A program made the position numbers and the translations under genes. This document shows positions 47,442-55,745 of a stretch of DNA of 64,000 bases, piece by piece; the first letter of the stretch is position 1, and every line of letters begins with the position of its first letter. The stretch lies in assembly GCF_036924715.1 (NCBI RefSeq), contig NZ_JAZHSB010000001.1, positions 6,253,001 to 6,317,000 on the forward strand. The letters run 5' to 3'. Below the pieces are notes generated by a model, which saw only the letters and a list, made by a program, of their open reading frames with translations, did not search any database and was not told where the DNA came from. The stretch comes from Bradyrhizobium sp. AZCC 1721. GTDB taxonomy: Bacteria; Pseudomonadota; Alphaproteobacteria; Rhizobiales; Xanthobacteraceae.

Positions 47442-47936
47442 CTAGAGTCTGGAGTCGGATTGCCGATCCGAGCCTGGCGAAACCTGCGTCGGCGGCAGGT
47501 TGATCATGCTCTGCAGGAGTTCGCCGACCATCGAGAGATGGTTACCGTGGTCGCCATACTGATGCATGAGATCGGCGAGATAGGTGGTCGCGACATTGAG
47601 GCGCTGCGCAAGCAACCGCGCGATCAAGAGCGCCACCGCCGGCTGGTCGCGCAGGAACGCCGCGGCGTCGTCGAACTCGTAGACCACAGAATCGGAAGCG
47701 GCGCGCACGGTCGCTGTATGGGGCTGCTCGAGCAGCACCGACATTTCGCCCAGCATCGCCCCCGGCTCGCTGAGGACGGCCACGACGCTGTCGCCCTTGA
47801 TGACCTCAAGCCGCCCTCGGATCAGGACAAAGAGATGCCCGGTCTTGCCGCCCTCGTAAATGAGAACGGTGCTGGCCGGCACCTCCCGTTCCACTCCTCC
47901 GGTGCAATAGTCCAGTACCGCGCGCATTGGCATCAT
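47442..47936 (-). CDS. Cyclic-nucleotide-binding domain protein
   Basis: 164 residues from the ATG at 47936 (GGAGCGGAG upstream). A cNMP-binding beta-roll: VPASTVLIYEGGKTGHLFVL, then IRGRLEVIKGD and the phosphate-binding cassette PGAMLGEMSVLLEQPHTATV (conserved Gly-Glu and Thr for the ring phosphate, with the Arg replaced by His in this segment). There is no HTH, so it is not a Crp-type DNA binder. It ends against two nucleotide cyclases on the opposite strand and may be their effector; convergent, with stops 19 bases apart. Confidence 0.9.
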   Translation of the reverse strand: MMPMRAVLDYCTGGVEREVPASTVLIYEGGKTGHLFVLIRGRLEVIKGDSVVAVLSEPGAMLGEMSVLLEQPHTATVRAASDSVVYEFDDAAAFLRDQPAVALLIARLLAQRLNVATTYLADLMHQYGDHGNHLSMVGELLQSMINLPPTQVSPGSDRQSDSRL

Positions 47937-48063
47937 CTCCGCTCCAGCCAAGACTAGGCACTGATGATGCCAACGTCGAACGGATAACGTGCGCTTCGCT
48001 GCTCAAAATGTCGGCACGGAGCGCCCAGCGTCGGCGCGCGCTGGCGCAGCCCACGACCGAACA

Positions 48064-48381
48064 TCAGATCTTTTCGAGCATGGCGGCTTTCAGCTTGGCG
48101 ATGCGCGCTTCGTCGCGCTTGTAGAACGTCCACTGCTTGACGCGCTTGGCGCTCACCAGTCCCGCCTGCGACAATATCTTCAGATGCTCGCTCACGGTGG
48201 GTTGGCTGACGCCGAGCTTTTCGGCAATCAAGACCCCGCACACGCCGTCCTTGACGAGGTCGCCGTCGACCTGCGGGCGAAAATGCGCCCGGGGGCGTTT
48301 CAGCCATTCCAGGATCAACAGCCGCCGATCGCTGGCGAGCGCGCGAAAAGCAGACTCGACGTCATCCTCGAAAGAAGCCAT
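48064..48381 (-). CDS. ArsR-family transcriptional regulator
   Basis: 105 residues. Winged helix: VESAFRALASDRRLLILEWL, then LIAEKLGVSQPTVSEHLKIL with AGLVSAKRVKQWTFYKRDEA. No clear metal-binding Cys pair is visible apart from one Cys in DGVCGVL, so the signal may not be a metal. A perfect palindrome GCTAATTAGC lies four bases upstream of its ATG. Divergent from the Thr/Ser dehydratase. Confidence 0.92.
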   Translation of the reverse strand: MASFEDDVESAFRALASDRRLLILEWLKRPRAHFRPQVDGDLVKDGVCGVLIAEKLGVSQPTVSEHLKILSQAGLVSAKRVKQWTFYKRDEARIAKLKAAMLEKI

Positions 48382-48384
48382 ATT

Positions 48385-48410
48385 GCTAATTAGCTAAATG
48401 ACTAATTCAT
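48385..48410. promoter_or_regulatory. Operator candidate: GCTAATTAGC and ATGACTAATTCAT
   Basis: A perfect 10-base palindrome at 48385-48394 and an imperfect one at 48398-48410 lie between the ArsR gene and the divergent dehydratase. Both carry CTAATT, and the site would overlap the two promoters. Typical of autoregulated ArsR genes; binding is an inference. Confidence 0.5.
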
Positions 48411-48452
48411 GTCAATCGAGCCTTGATCGACAAAGCCTTGGGAGTCGTTGCA

Positions 48453-49418
48453 ATGGATGCCTCAGCGGATGTCGTAACGTCGGAATTGATCGTCCAATGC
48501 GAGCGGCTGATCCGGCCCTTTATCCGGCGGACGCCGGTCGTCGAGGTCGATGGCGCCGAGTTTGGGCTTCCCGGCCGTACGCTGACGCTCAAGCTCGAGC
48601 TTCTTCAGCACTCCGGCTCGTTCAAGGCGCGCGGCGCTTTTGCCAATTTATTGACCCGCGATGTGCCGCAGGCGGGCGTCGTCGCGGCGTCGGGCGGCAA
48701 CCATGGCGCGGCAGTCGCCTATGCCGCGATGAAGCTCGGCAAGCCGGCCAAGATTTTCGTTCCGAGCGTCTCGTCGGCTGCGAAGGTGCAACGCATCCGC
48801 GACTATGGCGCCGACCTCGCGATCGAAGGCGACCGCTATGCCGATGCGCTCGCGGCAAGCGAGATATGGGCGCAGCAAACCGGCGCATTGCCGGTGCCGG
48901 CCTTCGACCAGAAGGAAACCATCACGGGACAGGGAACGATCGGCCTTGAGCTCTCGGAGCAGGCACCGAATATCGACACCCTGCTCGTAGCTGTGGGCGG
49001 CGGCGGGCTGATCGCCGGGATCGCGGCCTGGTATGCCGGCCGCATCAAGGTGGTCGGCGTCGAGCCGCTTGCATCGCCCACGTTGACCAGGGCCCTTGAA
49101 GCCGGCCATCCAATCGATGCCGAGGCCGGCGGGCTGGCTGCGGATTCGCTTGCGCCGCGGCGCGTCGGCGAACAGGTCTTCCCGATCGTCCAGAAATATG
49201 CGCGACAATCCGTACTGGTTTCCGACGCCGCAATCGCCGACGCACAGGCGACGCTTTGGCGCGCCTTGCGCATCGTTGCAGAGCCGGGCGGCGCAGCGGC
49301 GTTCTCCGCGATCCTGTCGAGCGCCTACAAGCCCGCCGCCGGCGAACGCATTGCAGTCGTCATCAGCGGCGGCAACACCGCCGCTGTCGATTTCGACCTC
49401 GCTGCTGACAGCCGATAG
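48453..49418 (+). CDS. Threonine/serine dehydratase-like PLP enzyme
   Basis: 321 residues from the ATG at 48453, supported by GGGAG nine bases upstream. Fold type II PLP enzyme: PLP Lys in HSGSFKARGAFANL, Asn-rich loop in AASGGNHGAAVAYAAMKLG, phosphate-binding VAVGGGGLIAGIAAWY and C-terminal ISGGNTA. These deaminate Ser/Thr to keto acids; related ureidosuccinate or diaminopropionate lyases and racemases share the motifs. No ACT domain, so a catabolic form is more likely. Divergent from an ArsR regulator that may control it. Confidence 0.9.
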   Translation: MDASADVVTSELIVQCERLIRPFIRRTPVVEVDGAEFGLPGRTLTLKLELLQHSGSFKARGAFANLLTRDVPQAGVVAASGGNHGAAVAYAAMKLGKPAKIFVPSVSSAAKVQRIRDYGADLAIEGDRYADALAASEIWAQQTGALPVPAFDQKETITGQGTIGLELSEQAPNIDTLLVAVGGGGLIAGIAAWYAGRIKVVGVEPLASPTLTRALEAGHPIDAEAGGLAADSLAPRRVGEQVFPIVQKYARQSVLVSDAAIADAQATLWRALRIVAEPGGAAAFSAILSSAYKPAAGERIAVVISGGNTAAVDFDLAADSR

Positions 49419-49614
49419 GTCGTGCCCCAGTTATCTGCGTCCCCGCCGTGCTTCACGGGTCGCATGGTGCGACAGCTCGCCATGTTTGGAATCGCTCTAA
49501 ACTATAGCGTGGAATCCTTCTAAATCGAGCCGTTCGCGACATCCGGTCGCTGACGGCACCATGGCCGCTGCGCTACTGAGACGGGCATCTTCATCAGCTT
49601 TGTCGGGCAGCCCC

Positions 49615-50640
49615 ATGATCAATATTCGCGCTACCGCCGCAACCGCAGCGTTGCTTTTTCTTACCGCGTTCGGAGCCTCGACGGCGTTCGCCGACGGCGA
49701 GGTCAACGTCTACACCTACCGTGAAACCAAGCTGATCCAGCCGCTGTTCGATGCCTTCACCAAGGACACCGGCATCAAGGTCAATGTCGTCTCCGCGAGT
49801 TCTGGTCTCGAGCAGCGCATGAAGGCGGAAGGCGCCAACAGTCCCGCCGACGTACTGCTGACGGTAGACATCGGCCGCATCGACGAGGCCGTGCAGGCCG
49901 GCGTCACCCAGCCGATCAAGTCGGTGGTGATCGACGAGATCGTGCCGGCGCAATATCGCGATCCGGACGGCCACTGGGCCGGCATTTCGATGCGCGCGCG
50001 GGTGATCTACGCCTCGAAGGACCGCGTCAAGCAGGACAAGATCACCTATGAGGAGCTCGCCGATCCCAAGTGGAAGGGCAAGATCTGCATCCGCTCCGGC
50101 CAGCACATCTACAACAACGGGCTGTTCGCGGCGTATACCGCCAAATACGGCGAGGCCAAAGCCGAGGAATGGCTGCGCGGCGTCAAGGCCAACCTGGCGC
50201 AGAAGCCCTCCGGCGGCGACCGCGAAGTCGCGCGCGATATCGCGGCCGGCAAATGCGACATCGGTGTCGCCAACACCTACTATTGGGCGCTGATGATGAA
50301 CAACGATCCCGAGAAGAAGCCGTGGGCGGAAGCAACGAAAGTGGTCCTGCCGACCTTCGAAGGCGGCGGCACCCATGTCAACCTCTCCGGCGTGCTGCTG
50401 GCCAAGCAGGCGCCCAACAAGGCCAACGGCGTCAAGCTGATCGAATGGCTGGTCGGTGAAAACGCGCAAAAGATCTACGCCGACTCAAACTACGAGTATC
50501 CGGTTCGCGCCGGCGTCGCCGTCAATCCGACGATTGCAGGCTACGGCAAGCTCAATGCCGACCCGCTGCCGATCGCCAAGATCGCCGCCAACCGCAAGGC
50601 GGCCTCGACGTTGGTGGACAAGGTCGGATTCGATAATTGA
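49615..50640 (+). CDS. Iron(III)-type ABC transporter substrate-binding protein
   Basis: 341 residues from the ATG at 49615, which gives a clean signal peptide (ATAATAALLFLTAFGASTAFA); an ATG at 49561 adds 18 residues. FbpA/AfuA-like fold: VNVYTYRETKLIQPLFDAFT, LLTVDIGRIDEAVQAGVTQP, and the iron-site-like Tyr pair in CDIGVANTYYWALMMNN. Binds iron in the periplasm. The permease gene follows after a 208-base repeat-containing gap. No ATPase gene is adjacent. Confidence 0.94.
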   Translation: MINIRATAATAALLFLTAFGASTAFADGEVNVYTYRETKLIQPLFDAFTKDTGIKVNVVSASSGLEQRMKAEGANSPADVLLTVDIGRIDEAVQAGVTQPIKSVVIDEIVPAQYRDPDGHWAGISMRARVIYASKDRVKQDKITYEELADPKWKGKICIRSGQHIYNNGLFAAYTAKYGEAKAEEWLRGVKANLAQKPSGGDREVARDIAAGKCDIGVANTYYWALMMNNDPEKKPWAEATKVVLPTFEGGGTHVNLSGVLLAKQAPNKANGVKLIEWLVGENAQKIYADSNYEYPVRAGVAVNPTIAGYGKLNADPLPIAKIAANRKAASTLVDKVGFDN

Positions 50641-50694
50641 ACGGCTGCTAGCTTCTTTGAAGTAGAACCGTGAGCACGCACCACGCACCGCTGC

Positions 50695-50812
50695 GTTCCC
50701 TCCCCCCTTGCGGGGGAGGGTTAGGGAGAGGGGTAAGCCACACGGGCAGCATCGCTCGCGGCCAGCCCTCTCCCCCGCTCTCCCCCGCAAGGGGGGAGGG
50801 AGCCCACCTGCA
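50695..50812. repeat. Inverted repeat of C/G-rich dispersed element
   Basis: CCCTCCCCCCTTGCGGGGGAGGG at left and CTCCCCCGCAAGGGGGGAGGG at right are inverted arms of about 22 bases around AGGGAGAGGGGTAAGCCAC. It sits between the iron binding protein and permease genes, where it could lower permease expression. Confidence 0.75.
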
Positions 50813-50848
50813 CAAGCGGAGAGGCCTTAGCCCGCTTCGTGTGCGGAC

Positions 50849-52495
50849 GTGAGTCCCGTCACGCGCCCGGGCCGCATCGCGGCAGCGATTGCGGTTGCGA
50901 CCGCCATCCTCGTCGCAGCCCCCGTCATCTCGATCATTGCGCTCGCGCTGCAGCCGGCGCCTGACGTCTGGCAGCACCTGATCGACTACGTGCTGCCGGC
51001 CACCATCCTCGACACCGCGCTCCTGCTCGGCGGCGTCGCTGTCCTGTCGCTTGCGATCGGCACCGGCACGGCGTGGACGGTTTCGCTGCATGAATTCCGC
51101 GGCCGGAAAATGCTGATATGGCTGCTGCCGCTGCCGCTTTCGATCCCGACCTATCTCGCGGCTTACGTCTATGTCGACCTGTTCGAGCCGCTGGGCCTGG
51201 TGCACAAGACACTCGCGCACTGGCTTCCACTGCAGGACGCCGTGCGCATGCTTCCGAATTTGCGCTCGCTGCCGGGCGCGGTCGTTGTGATCGCGCTGGT
51301 GCTTTACCCCTACGTCTATCTTTCGGCGCGCACGATGTTCCAGTACCAGAGCGCGGAGTTCGCCGAGGCCGCGAAGACGCTCGGCGCCAGCCGCTGGACC
51401 ACCTTCTGGCGTATCTCGCTGCCGATGGCACGTCCCGCGCTGGCGGTCGGCGTCGCGCTGGTATCGCTGGAAACGCTGAACGACATCGGCGCCAGCGAAT
51501 ATCTGGGTGTCCGTACCCTCACGGTGTCGGTGTTCACGACCTGGCTCAACCGCGGCAGCCTCGCCGGCGCCGCGCAGTTGTCCTGCTTCATGCTGGCGAT
51601 CGTGGCCGGCCTGATCGCAGTCGAACGTTACGGACGCCGCAATGTCACGACGGAGTTTTCCGCCGAAAGCCCGCGGCTCACGCCGCGGACCCCACTCGCC
51701 GGCATCAAGGGCGGATGTGCATTCGCGGCCTGCCTGCTGCCTGTGGTGCTGGGATTCCTTGTGCCGCTATTGTACCTCGCGCAGCAGAGTTTCAAGCGCG
51801 GGCTTTTTGCCAATTTCGACGCAGCGCTGTGGCGCGATGCATTCAACTCGGTCGCCTTCGCAAGCATTGCCACGTTGACCGCGCTGCTGCTCGGCTTTGC
51901 GACCATTCTCGCGTGGCGCTGGCGGCCGAATGGGTTGCGCTTGGTCGCAATGAACATCGCGCAGACCGGCTACACGCTGCCGGGGCTGGTGCTGGCGCTC
52001 GGCCTGCTCGCACCGGTGCTCGCCATCGACAACGGACTGAACGCACTCGCCGGATGGCTTGGACGATCGCTGCCGGGATTGATCGTGGTCGGCTCAGGTG
52101 CTGCCGTGGTGATCGCCTATGTGATCCGGTTTCTGGCGGTGCCGACCGGATTCATCAAGGCAGGGTTCGAGCGGATCCCGCACGACTACGACGACAGCGC
52201 ACGCGCCGCCGGCGCCGGCCAGACTACGACGATGCGGCTGATCCATCTGCCGCTCTTGCGCCCCGCCATGCTCGGCGCGGTCATCGTCGTATTCGTGGAT
52301 TGCCTGAAAGAGTTGCCGGCGACGCTGCTGTTGCGGCCACTCAACGTCGAAACGCTGGCGACCTCGATCTACCAGTACGCCAGCCGCGGCAGTTTCGAGG
52401 AAGGCGCGCTTGCCGCGCTCCTGATCGTTGCCGCCAGTATCGGCCCGGTGGCGTGGCTGACGCGATTTTCGGACGTACCGGCCGGGCCGGCGTGA
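50849..52495 (+). CDS. Iron(III)-type ABC transporter permease
   Basis: 548 residues from a GTG at 50849. Twelve or so helices in two homologous halves, each with an EAA-type loop: ALVVIALVLYPYVYLSART region with EAAKTLGASRWTTFWRISLP, and DSARAAGAGQTTTMRLIHLP with LLRPAMLGAVIVVF. This is the FbpB fused-permease layout. The substrate-binding gene is upstream; the next genes are on the other strand, so the ATP-binding subunit must be encoded elsewhere. Confidence 0.93.
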   Translation: MSPVTRPGRIAAAIAVATAILVAAPVISIIALALQPAPDVWQHLIDYVLPATILDTALLLGGVAVLSLAIGTGTAWTVSLHEFRGRKMLIWLLPLPLSIPTYLAAYVYVDLFEPLGLVHKTLAHWLPLQDAVRMLPNLRSLPGAVVVIALVLYPYVYLSARTMFQYQSAEFAEAAKTLGASRWTTFWRISLPMARPALAVGVALVSLETLNDIGASEYLGVRTLTVSVFTTWLNRGSLAGAAQLSCFMLAIVAGLIAVERYGRRNVTTEFSAESPRLTPRTPLAGIKGGCAFAACLLPVVLGFLVPLLYLAQQSFKRGLFANFDAALWRDAFNSVAFASIATLTALLLGFATILAWRWRPNGLRLVAMNIAQTGYTLPGLVLALGLLAPVLAIDNGLNALAGWLGRSLPGLIVVGSGAAVVIAYVIRFLAVPTGFIKAGFERIPHDYDDSARAAGAGQTTTMRLIHLPLLRPAMLGAVIVVFVDCLKELPATLLLRPLNVETLATSIYQYASRGSFEEGALAALLIVAASIGPVAWLTRFSDVPAGPA

Positions 52496-52506
52496 AGTTG
52501 AGATTT

Positions 52507-52629
52507 CCGTCGTCCCTGCGAACGCAGGGACTCATAACCACCGGCCGTTGTTGTTACGAAGGCAACTGGCCCCAGCGCCAAAAACGAGAGGCCGCGGAGT
52601 ATGGGTCCCTGCGTTCGCAGGGACGACAC
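52507..52629. repeat. Long inverted dispersed repeat
   Basis: CGTCGTCCCTGCGAACGCAGGGACTCAT at left mirrors GGGTCCCTGCGTTCGCAGGGACGACACG at right. It lies between convergent permease and acetyltransferase genes. Noncoding; may serve as a terminator for both sides. Confidence 0.75.
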
Positions 52630-52633
52630 GCGT

Positions 52634-53287
52634 CTAAATTCCGCGCACAAATCGCCGGAAGCCCGGCGAACCGGTCAACGCTTCGAACGCCGGATCGCGT
52701 TTTTCTTCGGCGAATGCAAAACCCGCCTTCGCATAACACCGTTCCGCCGCCTCGTTGCCGATCAGAAACGAGATCGATGCGTGATTGAAGCCCGCGGTCT
52801 TTCCGGCAGCCAAAGCATGCCCGATCAGCGCCTGCACCAGCCCGCGCCCGCGATATTCCGCCAGTGTGGCGACATGTTCGATCAGCCAGTCGCCCTCGCC
52901 GCCCTGCACCCAGCAATTCGCTCCATAGGCGCCGCGCCGGAAGATCGCCTTCAGATCGACGGCGCTCAGCCCTATCGCGGTCGCCACCTCCTGGATCGCC
53001 GCCCGCGCGGCGGTCTCGGTGCCTTTAGCGGGCAGCGCGCAGAGCGATGCCGCCGGCTCACCCTCGACTTCAGCGACGATGAATTGGGTGATGTGCCACC
53101 ACGATTGCGTTGGCGCGATCGCGATGCATTCGACGAACGCAAGGCATTGCGGCTCGTCCCAGCCAAGCGCGATGTCGAACCAGCCGCGCGGGAACGGGCC
53201 GCGCTGCGAGGACAGGATGTTGCGGGCAATGAAGCTTGCGTCTTCGGGACGCGCGGGACGGATCGCAAGTTGCGACCGCCCCGCCAT
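52634..53287 (-). CDS. GNAT-family N-acetyltransferase
   Basis: 217 residues from the ATG at 53287 (a GTG at 53290 is also possible). The acetyl-CoA site motif is VATLAEYRGRGLVQALIGHA (Q/R-x-x-G-x-G/A form) near residue 145, with the C-terminal HASISFLIGNEAAERCYAKA typical of GNAT proteins. It starts two bases after the scoB stop, so it is the last gene of scoA-scoB-GNAT. Substrate unknown. Confidence 0.88.
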   Translation of the reverse strand: MAGRSQLAIRPARPEDASFIARNILSSQRGPFPRGWFDIALGWDEPQCLAFVECIAIAPTQSWWHITQFIVAEVEGEPAASLCALPAKGTETAARAAIQEVATAIGLSAVDLKAIFRRGAYGANCWVQGGEGDWLIEHVATLAEYRGRGLVQALIGHALAAGKTAGFNHASISFLIGNEAAERCYAKAGFAFAEEKRDPAFEALTGSPGFRRFVRGI

Positions 53288-53291
53288 CACG

Positions 53292-53942
53292 TTAAGCGTT
53301 CTTCAGCGCGACGCGGAACTCGGCTTCGGTCTTTGCCTTTACCTCATCCAGCGTCACGCCATCGGCGAGCTCGATCAGCGCCATGCCGTCCTTGCCGTGC
53401 TTGTCGATGGTGAAGACCGCAAGGTCGGTCACCACCATGTCGACCACGCGCTCGCCGGTCAGCGGCAGGTCGCATTTCTTCAAGAGCTTCGGGCCGTCCT
53501 TGGCGGAATGCTCCATCACCACGACGACGCGCTTGACGCCGGCGACGAGGTCCATCGCGCCGCCCATGCCCTTCACCATCTTGCCGGGGATCATCCAGTT
53601 GGCGAGGTCGCCGTTCTGCGCCACCTGCATCGCGCCGAGGATCGAGAGATCGATATGCCCGCCGCGCACCATGCCGAACGAATCCGCCGACGAGAAATAG
53701 CTGGTCGACGGCAATTCGCTGACCGTCTGCTTGCCGGCGTTGATCAGGTCGGCGTCCACCTCGTCCTCATAGGGGAACGGGCCCATGCCGAGCATGCCGT
53801 TCTCGCTCTGCAGGCTGACGTCGATGCCTGCAGGGATGTAGTTCGAAACCAGCGTTGGAATGCCGATGCCGAGATTGACGTAATAGCCGTCGCGCAGTTC
53901 CTTCGCGGCGCGCGCCGCCATCTGTTCGCGGGTCCAGGCCAT
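53292..53942 (-). CDS. scoB: 3-oxoacid CoA-transferase subunit B
   Basis: 216 residues. Family I CoA-transferase beta subunit: GYYVNLGIGIPTLVSNYIP, the catalytic Glu in LQSENGMLGMGPFP and GGHIDLSILGAMQVAQNGDL, then GKMVKGMGGAMDLV. With subunit A it moves CoA from succinyl-CoA to acetoacetate (or another 3-oxoacid), typical for use of PHB breakdown products. The ATG overlaps the scoA stop (TGATG). Confidence 0.95.
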   Translation of the reverse strand: MAWTREQMAARAAKELRDGYYVNLGIGIPTLVSNYIPAGIDVSLQSENGMLGMGPFPYEDEVDADLINAGKQTVSELPSTSYFSSADSFGMVRGGHIDLSILGAMQVAQNGDLANWMIPGKMVKGMGGAMDLVAGVKRVVVVMEHSAKDGPKLLKKCDLPLTGERVVDMVVTDLAVFTIDKHGKDGMALIELADGVTLDEVKAKTEAEFRVALKNA

Positions 53943-54679
53943 CAGATTTCTACTCCCGTTGCCGCCGCGGACGCGCTCGATGGGCGCGGGCGGGTGTTGC
54001 GGAACTCAATGCGCTTCTTGGCCGTGCCGACCTCGATGATGCGTTTGACGAAAATGCCGGGCGTGTGGATGTGGTCGGGATTGAGTTCGCCGGCCGGAAC
54101 CAGGTGCTCGACCTCCGCCACCGTGATCTTGGCGGCGGTCGCCATCATCGGGTTAAAATTGCGCGCGGTCTTGCGGTAGATCAGGTTGCCGGCGGTGTCG
54201 CCCTTCCAGGCGTGGACGATGGCGAGATCGGCGAACAGGCCGCGCTCCATGATGTATTTTTCGCCGTCGAACTCCTTCACTTCCTTGCCCTCGGCGATCA
54301 ACGTGCCGACGCCGGTCTTGGTGTAGAACGCCGGGATACCGGCGCCGCCGGCGCGGATGCGTTCGGCCAGCGTGCCCTGCGGATTGAACTCGAGTTCCAG
54401 TTCACCGGCGAGGTATTGCTGCGCGAACAGCTTGTTCTCGCCGACATAGGACGAGATCATCTTTTTGATCTGGCGCGTCTCCAGCAGCCGGCTCAGCCCG
54501 ATGCCGTCGACGCCGGCATTGTTGGAAACCACCGTCAGATTCTTGACGCCGGAATCGCGGATCGCGTCCGACAGGGTTTCGGCGATACCGCACAGACCGA
54601 AGCCGCCGGACATGATCATCATGCCGTCCTTGAGAACGCCGTCGAGTGCCGATTTGGCGTCGGGATAAACCTTGTTCAT
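53942..54679 (-). CDS. scoA: 3-oxoacid CoA-transferase subunit A
   Basis: 245 residues. Family I CoA-transferase alpha subunit: GVLKDGMMIMSGGFGLCGIA, LTVVSNNAGVDGIGLSRLLE, GAGIPAFYTKTGVGTLIAEG and KEVKEFDGEKYIMERGLFAD. It precedes and overlaps scoB and then an acetyltransferase. The start is the ATG at 54679; the 84 bases to the zinc-ribbon gene upstream hold no gene. The pair fits PHB and ketone-body metabolism, as do the phasins at 30.8-31.9 kb. Confidence 0.95.
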   Translation of the reverse strand: MNKVYPDAKSALDGVLKDGMMIMSGGFGLCGIAETLSDAIRDSGVKNLTVVSNNAGVDGIGLSRLLETRQIKKMISSYVGENKLFAQQYLAGELELEFNPQGTLAERIRAGGAGIPAFYTKTGVGTLIAEGKEVKEFDGEKYIMERGLFADLAIVHAWKGDTAGNLIYRKTARNFNPMMATAAKITVAEVEHLVPAGELNPDHIHTPGIFVKRIIEVGTAKKRIEFRNTRPRPSSASAAATGVEI

Positions 54680-54762
54680 GCAAATAAGACCTGATGGAGG
54701 GAACGGCCGAAGGCCGGCATGAGCGGATTATTAGGCGAATTTTTCGCGGTGCGTCAATGCGC

Positions 54763-55536
54763 TCAGCCGCCAATAACGCCCTTCAGACCGGCATACAGGG
54801 ACCCGGCCGCGGTCCCCAAGATACCCACCATGGGCCCGGCCGCCGTCATCAGATCCTGAATGATCCGAGCGCGGCGGCGCAGGTGCTCCGCGCCGACATG
54901 CCGACCGACGAGCAGGCCTGCGGCCTTGTAGGCAAGCGGGTTGGGCTTGCCGCCGCCCTGCGTCACCGTTTTCGGCAGCACATCGACAATCAGGAAGCCG
55001 AGAATGTTGCCGGTCGCGAAAGCGAGCGCGATGCTGGCGGTATATTCGATCACCTCTCGCCATTCGATCCAAGGTCCGGGCACGATCGGAACGTTGTCGT
55101 TGATGCCGGTTACGGTGAGCATGCATGTCACGGCGATCGCCGCCGTCAAAAGCCCGACCGCAATAGCGCCGCGCCATCCGATTTTCAGATGCGAATGCAT
55201 CAGGAAGCCAAACGGCAGCGGAATGACCACCGAAGCAAGCCGGAGATAGAGCGGGGTAATGTCCAAGATGATAGTGATGAGGGTGTGAGCGGCCACCAGC
55301 AGGATGACCGGGATCAGGACATAGGCAAGCGAATGAACGCCGTAGTATCGCAAAGGGGACCGAATCCGCTCGATGCGGGCATTGGTCCGATCGAGTTCAC
55401 GCTGCAGGGCGTCGAGTTCGATGACGATTTTCTCGATCTCGATGATGACAGGGCGCACGATCCGCAGATCCCGCGAGCAATGTTTGCAGACGACTGCCTC
55501 ATCCTTGATCGTTTCGGCGCAGAACGGGCATTCCAT
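54763..55536 (-). CDS. Zinc-ribbon membrane protein (fourth gene of CHAT operon)
   Basis: 257 residues. N-terminal zinc ribbon MECPFCAETIKDEAVVCKHC with two CxxC pairs, then a coiled coil (EIEKIVIELDALQRELDRTN) and several helices: YVLIPVILLVAAHTLITIIL, LRLASVVIPLPFGFLMHSHL, AIAVGLLTAAIAVTCMLTVT and ASIALAFATGNILGFLIVDV. The C terminus GPMVGILGTAAGSLYAGLKG is Gly/Ala rich. Its ATG overlaps the previous stop (TGATG). Last of four coupled genes. Function unknown; the zinc ribbon would face the cytoplasm. Confidence 0.85.
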   Translation of the reverse strand: MECPFCAETIKDEAVVCKHCSRDLRIVRPVIIEIEKIVIELDALQRELDRTNARIERIRSPLRYYGVHSLAYVLIPVILLVAAHTLITIILDITPLYLRLASVVIPLPFGFLMHSHLKIGWRGAIAVGLLTAAIAVTCMLTVTGINDNVPIVPGPWIEWREVIEYTASIALAFATGNILGFLIVDVLPKTVTQGGGKPNPLAYKAAGLLVGRHVGAEHLRRRARIIQDLMTAAGPMVGILGTAAGSLYAGLKGVIGG

Positions 55537-55745
55537 CAGGCTGACCGATTTTTTCTGCGGCGCCTGAGCGCCTCGACTTCGCTCTTCGCGCGCTCCAGTT
55601 CGAGGCGCAACGTGTCGCGCTTGCGCGCCAGTTCGTCACGCTCCACCATCAGCGATTGCGGCACCGCGATCTCCCGCGAGCAGGAGCCGCACACCAGCGC
55701 CTCGGGCGGATTTTCCCTCGCGCAGTATGGACAGGCGGCGCTCAG
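55536..55745 (-). CDS. Zinc-ribbon/coiled-coil small protein with probable CTG start
   Basis: 69 residues if initiated at the CTG at 55745: zinc ribbon ACPYCARENPPEALVCGSCS with two CxxC pairs, then a charged coiled coil (LMVERDELARKRDTLRLELE and RAKSEVEALRRRRKNRSA). No ATG, GTG or TTG occurs in frame between the upstream gene's stop region and the first Cys, so the CTG, overlapping the previous stop as CTGA, is the only sensible start. Its own stop overlaps the next ATG. The same ribbon-plus-coil plan recurs in the next gene. Confidence 0.7.
   Translation of the reverse strand: MSAACPYCARENPPEALVCGSCSREIAVPQSLMVERDELARKRDTLRLELERAKSEVEALRRRRKNRSA

Noticed and set aside
51118..52788. 556-codon plus-strand frame
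   Set aside because: Overlaps the iron permease in another frame and has Arg/His-rich shadow composition.
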